Below the pieces are notes generated by a model. It ran no database searches, was not told the DNA's origin, and saw only the letters and a program-made list of their open reading frames with translations. A stretch of DNA of 64,000 nucleotides, from NCBI RefSeq assembly GCF_964275005.1, contig NC_092706.1, forward strand, positions 5,250,564 to 5,314,563. Direction: 5' to 3'. The stretch's first letter is position 1. Each line of letters opens with the position of its first letter. The stretch comes from Diadema setosum (taxonomy: Eukaryota; Echinodermata; Echinoidea; Diadematoida; Diadematidae). This document shows, piece after piece, positions 46,522-64,000 of this stretch. The position numbers and the translations under genes are program-made.

Positions 46522-46697
46522 TACTGTAAAAGTGGAAATTTTCGTGGTGTTGAAATTTTCGTGCATTTCGCGCAACCAGAAACTAGTGCAAAAATAAAAG
46601 CTGACAAATATTTTTGGTTGCCAAATGTTCCCATACTTACCGTCTTGATACCGCAGAATTAAAAACACGCAAAACTCTTCTTAATAGGCTGAACTGT
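46522..46697. mobile_element. TACTGTAAAAGTGG-family transposon, copy 3 (right end lost)
   Basis: It begins tactgtaaaagtggaaattt and follows the copy at 20434 through ccgcagaattaaaaacacgc, but lacks the mirrored right end. Confidence 0.75.
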
Positions 46698-46826
46698 ACT
46701 TCTATGATATTTCAAGATGGCAGAGCTGAGAGGGTTATTACACATTCTTTACTGATAGCAGCATTGGAAGTTAAGTAGGGTCTGATCTTGAATGAAGTTG
46801 TTATTTGTGTAATAAAGCTACACATA

Positions 46827-47040
46827 CTGTAAAACCAGAAACTTTGGTGGCATGAAACTTTCGCAACTTGGAGCCGACGGCCTTTTTTCGCAGCATGAAG
46901 CTCGAGAGAATTGTCACTGGCATTCATTGCGTTGTGTATACTGTAGACAGAACCTTTCATGTCCATTTTACTTTTATGAATTTTGGCTCCTTTCAAAATT
47001 TGTAACAGTTCTTGCATGCGACCATTTCTGGTTTTACAGC
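46827..47040. mobile_element. CTGTAAAACCAGAAA-family miniature transposon
   Basis: It begins ctgtaaaaccagaaactttg and ends atttctggttttacag; 214 bp. The inner text (cgcaacttggagccgacggc) is shared in part with the element at 53863-54062. Confidence 0.8.
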
Positions 47041-49425
47041 ATAGCACATTGTCATGCAAGAAAGATAAAGTCACCTTTAATTACTAATTTTCTATATTTG
47101 ATTATATATGAATTTATCAGAATATTATATAGGCTTACTGGTGGTAGATAATTTATCAATTTATTGCATCTGTAAACAAGAAATCTCGGGAAGAATTGAT
47201 TTTCTGCCATTAGGTAGTGGAACAAAGTTTTGAGAAAGTTTGCTTCAAAGTTGTATGGAATTGCCAGGCGGATGGGGTTTAGAGGGGGCTTTCCACTACA
47301 CTTACTGAATTGTATCAGCGCCCGGGCTACCACAGCTACGAAGTTTCGGTGAAGGGTTTCAGACAAACCTACAGCAACAAGTCTTCCAAGTGCTTAGTCC
47401 CATGTACAGTATAAAGTGCAATATATTACCGCACATATTAATGGCAGAGGGTGCACACTATTGTGATAGGCACCCGAGTGCAAGAAGCCAAAAGTGAAGA
47501 TCGTCATTGATAGCGCATCTGTCAAGAGCAAGTGCTCACGTTTCACAGCTCATCTGACATTTAGACTTTTATTAAGGAGAACTCTGGGTGATTTTCTGAC
47601 TTTTGCATCTAAACATCTATATATTGGTTATACCGAGTACAGAGTTACAAAATTTATAGTGATTGGGGTAAGAAATAAGAAGAATTTCAAAATATATTAC
47701 AAGTTATGAACAAGGATGATGACATGGCAGCTTCAACATAGGAATGCAGGATTGGGTGCTCAAGGAAGCAGAACAAAAGAAGAAGCATGGATGAATTTTA
47801 CACGGGTGAAGTTTGTGGTATTGTCATGGAATTACGTTGCTACATTACTGGAATATGTATCTCTTCTGTCGTCATCCTTGTTCAATGCAATTTGTTAGGG
47901 TTTTTTTCAAATATTGGTTTCTCTGCTCAAGGACCAGAATAAATTCCATAAATCTATGTGACACTCAATTTTTGCACTACATGATGTGAAATTATGAAAA
48001 TCATCTGGAATTCCCCTTCAACAATGATGTCGACTGAAAACAAGATGTAGAATGCAGTCAGGCAAGTCTCATTTCTGGGTATAGGTGATAACTGGGGTTC
48101 TTTTTGGGATTCTTTTTTCCCGCTATTTTAGGAATTGTGCTTCATGCCAACATGTAACCATACAAATGTACATGTAGCTCATCATTATCCCCATCATCTC
48201 CAGTAAATAAATGCAAAATGTGACATATTTTTTATGCTTGGATTAGTTGTTCTACTGAAATTATGTCTTTCTTTCAATATTCTTTTGCAGAAGTAATCTG
48301 AAGTGACTCTTGTATGATACATACATTATACTTTGCACTATGTTTTTTTTTTTTTTTTGGTTTTTTTCATGAAAAGTACACAAATGTGTTCAATATATCA
48401 GTGTTTATTAAGAGCACTGGCATCTAAGCATGCCAGCTGCAATATGTATTATATTTGCAGGAGAGAAAAAATAAAAATATGAGAGATTACAATGTGCATT
48501 TATTATGAAATCTAAGAAAAATGTATTTTTGTTTTTCTGTCTGTCTAATTATTTTGATTGAATGAGATATTCCGGAAAGGGACAAAACAAAAGCAGCATC
48601 ACTAGTTTAGTCCACTAAACCCGAAAATATTAGATGTAAACACACAGACACACCCACACATGCATCTATATATGCAGACACAAACATATTTTGGGTACAT
48701 ATATGCATACACACATACACACAAACAGGCATTCATACATACAAACACAGACACACATTTTATACACAAATACATTCAAACGTGCAAACAAGCATGCACT
48801 CCCATAAAACATACTAAAGTTGTATATACACACACAAATGACTGTACAAAATAGACACAGGCAAATGTGTAATACTCGTGTTTAAAGACGTATTCAGTAA
48901 GAAACACGCTGGTTTCTGTTCGGTAAAGAAGGCTAAAAACTATACAGTGTAAAGTCAACCCATTTTACATGTGCAATGAACGCACACAATAAGGCAGGGG
49001 GACATTTCTTCGACCTTGGTCACTGTTGTGTGCATTTACAGACTGACTGCATCTTATAGAAAGAGATGAAATTACAAAGAAATCGCATACACAGATCTGG
49101 TGCTCACCCCTCAGCTCCCCCCCCCCCCCCCCTCCCCCTCCCTATTTGTAACAAAGCCAAGTGAGATTGAAATCTGTGGAACAGGGACTTTCATATTCGC
49201 ATGGATGTGCATTTCTTTCACATTCATTTGCCATGCTGTCAACCCACAGCACCAATCATATCTCGTCATAATAAATGTCTCGTCATAAACGTACTGAACG
49301 ATGACACCAGCTAACTACAGTAATGGGAAATTGAGACCGCTGATTTAACCCCGATAAAAGGGATGTAATCAAGTTTGTCATACCAGTGTTTCCCTGTGGG
49401 ATAATTTTTACAAGGTCGGTGTTAA

Positions 49426-50260
49426 AGGGGATAGCCAATCTAAATATACTGTAAGTTAGTCTAGTAAGAAAGAGCAAAATCTTGCGAGTTCAACGGTAAA
49501 ATTTTGATATCGAAATCGGATGGAAAATAAGGAAGCTATGACATTTTGAAGTTTCGCAAATTTTTCAGGAAACGGTCCTTGAACGGTCAATATAAATATG
49601 CAAATGGAAAAGTGAGCATGTCATTCCCTCACACCTTGCCATATAGTTTCTACATAGAATTTTGAAATTTCCAGTTTGTCATTCAAACACAATTATGCCG
49701 AGGCTCAAATCCTGATATCTACTGTTGTTCCAAAATGCTTGCCCGAATTTTCACTTGCCCCGGGCAATCGGGCAAGCGCTTATGTCGCACTCTATCAATT
49801 TTTTGCATTATTCATATTTTCTGATTTTTTTTTTTTTGGGGGGGGGGGGGGGGGGCAAGTGAAATTCCTGTTCCGGCAAGTGTTTTGCAATAATTTGCAA
49901 ATCTGCTTGCCCGACCGAGCAAGTGATTTAAAAATGTTATGTAGCACCCTGCTGATCACTATTCTGAAGTCATTCAACCATGAATAACATCATGTTTCAG
50001 ACTTCAATGACAGAAACATTGAACTTTTGCCATTTTTTTGTACACAATCAATGGAAAATTGTGAGGTTATGACATGGTCAACTCACTCATTTGCATATTC
50101 ACATTCACTGTACAAGAACTGTTTTGTAGAAATTAGCAGAACTTCAGTTTCACAACTTCCTTATTTTTCATCCAATTTTAGTTAAATTTTTACCATTGAA
50201 CTCGAAAGATTTTACTCTTTTTTATCAGACTAACTTATTTTTGGACTGGATTTCCCCTAG
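49426..50260. mobile_element. Element with ~200-bp terminal inverted repeats
   Basis: The left arm ggggatagccaatctaaata... (49426-49632) is mirrored by 50065-50260 (...ttttggactggatttcccct), including aaaatcttgcgagttcaacg versus cattgaactcgaaagatttt. The middle holds a cttgcccgggcaatcgggca motif and a poly-T/poly-G run (49828-49855). Confidence 0.8.
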
Positions 50261-50263
50261 ACT

Positions 50264-50596
50264 GCAATAAGGGAGTTCATGGTTAGCGCATGTCTCATTT
50301 GACCCCTACACCACAGACTTTCAAATAACATGGAAAGGACCTGTGACAGAGCATTTTTTGTTGAAGCATGCCACCTTTGTAATCAATGTCAATGAAATGC
50401 ATGTGCAGCTTTTGTTATTATTGATGAATCACTTTCACCTGTGCGTTCTAACAAGGTGAAACACACAACTTAACATTCCAAATCCTCATTTGCCTAAGGA
50501 TTCTTTTCGTTTGAAAGTCAATGGCAAATACACAAACATTCTCATTTGACCTTTATTTTGCACATGCGCAAATCGCAACCATGAACTCCCTTATTG
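50264..50596. mobile_element. Miniature transposon with CAATAAGGGAGTTCATGGTT ends
   Basis: The left end caataagggagttcatggtt then gcgcatg is mirrored on the right by catgcgcaaatcgcaaccat then gaactcccttattg. About 333 bp, directly next to the preceding element. Confidence 0.85.
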
Positions 50597-51017
50597 AAGG
50601 ACATCTAAATCTGCATTACAGCTTCACTGTAGCCATGAACCTGGGATGGACGAAGATTTCAATCAAGTCAGAAAACATAATTTTCTATGTTCTGCCTGAA
50701 TTTAACTCTCCCTGACTTGTTCTGTGAAATATACACAGTATCATGCGTAGAAAAATACAGTAAATAACAATCTTACTTGAATACACACCACCTGTGTACA
50801 TATACTGTATACATACAAACAGACATTTTTTTTTTTCCTTCTTCCAACGGTGGACTAAGGAACGATAGCAATTTGGTCGCTTTTCTCTGACAGTGTTAGA
50901 ATGATGCAAAACTTCTTGCATCTGAATGGAAGTCACTGGATTGGTGATTAGAGTATCAAAAGTAGACATTTCACACATTTTTTTTTTTTTTTTTTTTTTT
51001 TTTACAATCTGATTCAA

Positions 51018-51830
51018 TGTAAAGGGGAAGTTTCCCCAAATATACATGTAGATTGAGTGAATGCAGCAATATCAGTAAAATGTGAACATGATCAATATCA
51101 GTAGAATATCAATTGATCAATATAAGTAGAACACGTCCATGAAGTTTCAGGAAATTCACAAAATCTGTTCAAATGCTTCAATTCAAGTTTTGGTGCTGCC
51201 ATTGCTGGATAAGAAGACTACAACAGTTTGTGATGTCACTGCAGAACAATATAGGAAACTATACCGTATTCGCTGGCAATAAGGCCGCAATTGGTAATGA
51301 AAAAGGCCGCAATTGGTAATGAAAAACAGACAGAAAAAAAAATCAGAGGGATTTTGTTCTGATCAAAACTTCATTACTTTCTATGTTATTTTTTAATAAG
51401 AAACTTTGTTATTTCTAGGTGTTTCCACATGTTTCCTAACAATAACAATAACGATCGGCACATTGTATAGTCCCATACATGATTATGTGTGTCGGCTAGG
51501 CAGGTGATTCTCTTGAGTTGGAAAGACAATAGAGCAATTTGCTTGTGCTGGCATATAGGCCTCACCCCCACTTTACTTCTTCATTTTTGTTGAAAATAGT
51601 GCGGCCTTATCGCCGGCGAATATGGTATTAAAAGAGAATTCTACAAAATATCATATCATATGAACAGTACACATTCCTTTGACGTGTTACTGACATACGG
51701 TAAATACAATATTCCCCCTGATTTCTGAAAGAGGTAAGTCATATGCTCATTCATGATACTACAGAAATGAAATTTTCAAATTTTCATTCCACATGTATAC
51801 TTGGGGGAACTTGCCCGTTCATTTCACCAT
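51018..51830. mobile_element. Inverted-repeat element interrupted by another transposon
   Basis: The left end aaaggggaagtttccccaaa then tatacatgtaga is mirrored near 51790-51825 (ccacatgtatacttggggga). The copy at 39540-40040 lacks the insert found here at 51262-51628. Confidence 0.65.
51262..51628. mobile_element. TACCGTATTCGCTGGC-type inverted-repeat transposon
   Basis: It begins taccgtattcgctggcaata then aggccgca and ends gcggccttatcgccggcgaa then tatggta. It includes a 24-bp direct duplication (ggccgcaattggtaatgaaa). Target duplication not resolved. Confidence 0.8.
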
Positions 51831-52730
51831 AAAGCTTGAATACTGCATGGTGAAGCAAATCATACCATTATTTCAAACTACTACCAGTAAACAAGTTTAA
51901 TCTGGTACAAAAATAAATGCCTGTAGTTATGTCCATGTTAACAAGTCACTGCCTTCCATGAAGCATTATTCAATAATGAAAGGTGCATTTCTGTTTTGTG
52001 CAAACCTCACTTTGTCACGTGAAAAATACTATTCATTAATCTGTGATTGGTGAATTTTGTGTGTTTGTGAGGTTCATGCCCAATGTGCGCTATTTACAAG
52101 CTGGAATTATCTCCAATGAAGTTGAAAAGTCTAGACCTCTACATCACAACTGCATCTTATCGCAAGCCTCTTAGAGTTTCATTCTACAATGTCCAAAAAA
52201 AAAGAAACAAAACAAAAAGAAAAAGGCGAGATTGCCAAGATCCGCCAGAAAATCATCACAAATGTCAGCCAGAAGCATCTAATTTGGGACATCTGAAAAG
52301 CACCGGCCTTGCTATTTCTATTAAAATATCAACCATAATATAATCCCCTTCTCTCTCTCTCGTCTCATACATGTGGTGAGTAAAAGTGGCGAGATGATGA
52401 AGTAATCTGACTCGAGAATAAAGAGCGAGAAGGTAGTCGAAACTTAGGCAAACAGTTGCGCTGTTGTCTTGGAGACTAAAAAAATGGATGCCTGTATCTG
52501 CTGGTATGCTTGCAGCCAGATCACAGCCAAAAATTTGGTATAATAGCGAAGCAGCATCTTTGCCGTGTTTTCACAAAAGGAAAAGAAAAAAAATCCTTGG
52601 TTCAAAGCCTTGCCCTTGCAGCACATAAGCCAGCATTTTTACATTTTTTGTTCTGTTTTTTTTTGCGACAGGCCGCTGGCATCCTCCTCTTCATCTCTCA
52701 CTACACGTAAATATACTTGAGTAACGATTA

Positions 52731-53147
52731 CAGTTCGACCTCGATTATCCGGCCATGTCGGGACCGGCGCTCATCCGGATAAGCGAACTGGCTGGATATG
52801 GGAGACACAATGTTAATGTATATAGCTGCCGTCCCAGTTCACTGGCAGCTAGGCAGGTAGCGTACCCTGCAACGGTGGTGTAATCTATGCTAGCCTGCGC
52901 AAAATTGTAGTCCCTTCTTCACAAAAATAAAGTATATCTTTATGTGAAAATCACACATGTTTTACCTCATTAGATATTGAGAAACATATCATGCACATCT
53001 AATGAAATTAGTGAAATACATCCATGAAAGTCACTGTTTTTTCTCAATTTTTGGATTTTTAAAAAAAAAAGTCCTTCACTGCATGAACGCGTCTGGATAA
53101 TAGAGATTTCCGGATAAAAGGAGGCCAGATAATCCGAGGTCAAACTG
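52731..53147. mobile_element. pogo/Tigger-like miniature transposon, copy 1
   Basis: Its ends cagttcgacctcgattatcc and ggccagataatccgaggtca then aactg mirror each other. It is flanked by TA at 52729-52730 and 53148-53149. TIRs of the form CAGTTGAACCTCxxxTATCCGG with TA duplication are typical of the pogo branch of Tc1/mariner (family knowledge). 417 bp, non-coding. Confidence 0.85.
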
Positions 53148-53255
53148 TATTACTCTACGACCACGGAACAGCCTTTGGCACGACTGATGGAATCAGTGGC
53201 TTGTGATCATTGACATGTCGTATGTGGGTACATTCAACTGAATGAGATGACACTA

Positions 53256-53715
53256 CAGTTGAACCTCTCGTATCCGGACAAGTCGGGACCGGGGCTCATC
53301 CGGATAAGGGATTTGGCCGGATACGGGAGACTCAATGCTTTATACATGTACATATACATACACGTGTACTGATGTAACCCATTGTAGTACCACATGTAGT
53401 AATGTGTATACTGCAACCTTTTCATTGTTACACTCAGTAACAGACCCCAAAATAGAGGTTCGTGTTTGCAAGAATGAAATCATTTTCTTTTATAAATTCT
53501 TGGAATGATTTACCTAAATAATTATTAAGAAATGTATCAAGTAGATCTTGAAAATAAACCGTACTCGGCAAAGTCGACTGTAGATCGCCATTGTTAGATT
53601 GAGTTGGGAATCCCCCTTTCCTCCCGTAATTATTAAAAAAAAAATCACGGCAGGATTGCGTCCGTATAATAGAGAGATCCGGATAAAGGGAGGCCGGATA
53701 AGAGAGGTTCAACTG
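53256..53715. mobile_element. pogo/Tigger-like miniature transposon, copy 2
   Basis: It begins cagttgaacctctcgtatcc and ends ggccggataagagaggttca then actg, flanked by TA (53254-53255 and 53716-53717). 460 bp. Its right end is 35 bp from the EZH stop codon, so it lies in the EZH 3' UTR. Confidence 0.9.
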
Positions 53716-53750
53716 TAGTAGGAGACGGAGCTGTTGCTGCTGTCTTCTCA

Positions 53751-63974
<10,224 letters not shown>

Positions 63975-64000
63975 CTGCATTAAAGAGATATAGAAATATC

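Larger units (their letters stand above)
43645..53750. other. Convergent interval between the caspase and EZH
   Basis: About 10 kb with no recognised gene. It holds the 3' UTRs of both genes at its ends and at least ten mobile elements, listed separately. Residual stretches 47050-49420, 50600-51010 and 51830-52730 show only poly-T, CA-rich (48640-48850) and poly-C runs. Confidence 0.6.

Overview
The window is animal nuclear DNA carrying four intron-rich genes, two of them cut by the window edges. From left to right they are: the 3' half of a retinoic acid receptor (RAR, + strand, coding exons 147-7085); a complete CCDC103-type dynein-arm assembly factor (- strand, 23979-21173); a complete initiator caspase of the caspase-8/10 type with tandem death-effector domains (+ strand, 31951-43644); and the 3' half of an Enhancer-of-zeste H3K27 methyltransferase (EZH, - strand, 63974-53751). 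All exon joins given here were worked out by hand from reading frame, GT/AG borders and phase, and every junction keeps frame.

A bilaterian RAR, a caspase with two death-effector domains, GC-rich exons in an AT-rich background, abundant poly-G/poly-T runs and a dense load of short inverted-repeat transposons suggest an invertebrate deuterostome, most likely an echinoderm. That placement is inference, not a species identification.

Layout: 0-7.1 kb RAR ligand-binding-domain exons, with a 35-bp minisatellite, a (GATA)n tract and a LINE tail in the introns. 7.1-15 kb is a T-rich stretch almost free of mobile elements that is probably RAR 3' UTR. 15-21 kb is intergenic and holds a 1.1-kb fold-back element with a tandem core. 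21.2-24 kb is CCDC103. 24-32 kb is the divergent interval between CCDC103 and the caspase, filled with a 157-bp tandem array and nested transposons, plus one CpG-richer patch near 28.5 kb that may be promoter. 32-43.6 kb is the caspase. 43.6-53.7 kb is a convergent interval with many miniature transposons. 53.7-64 kb is EZH.

The genes are functionally unrelated (nuclear hormone signalling, ciliary motility, apoptosis/immunity, Polycomb silencing) and look like ordinary neighbours. The unusual material is the repeat landscape: at least a dozen inverted-repeat families can be delimited, several with visible target-site duplications and two nested insertions; three unrelated elements share a tandem core of about 157-166 bp; and one of those arrays carries nuclear-receptor DR1 half-site pairs. 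No tRNA, rRNA, CRISPR array or virus-like element was recognised.
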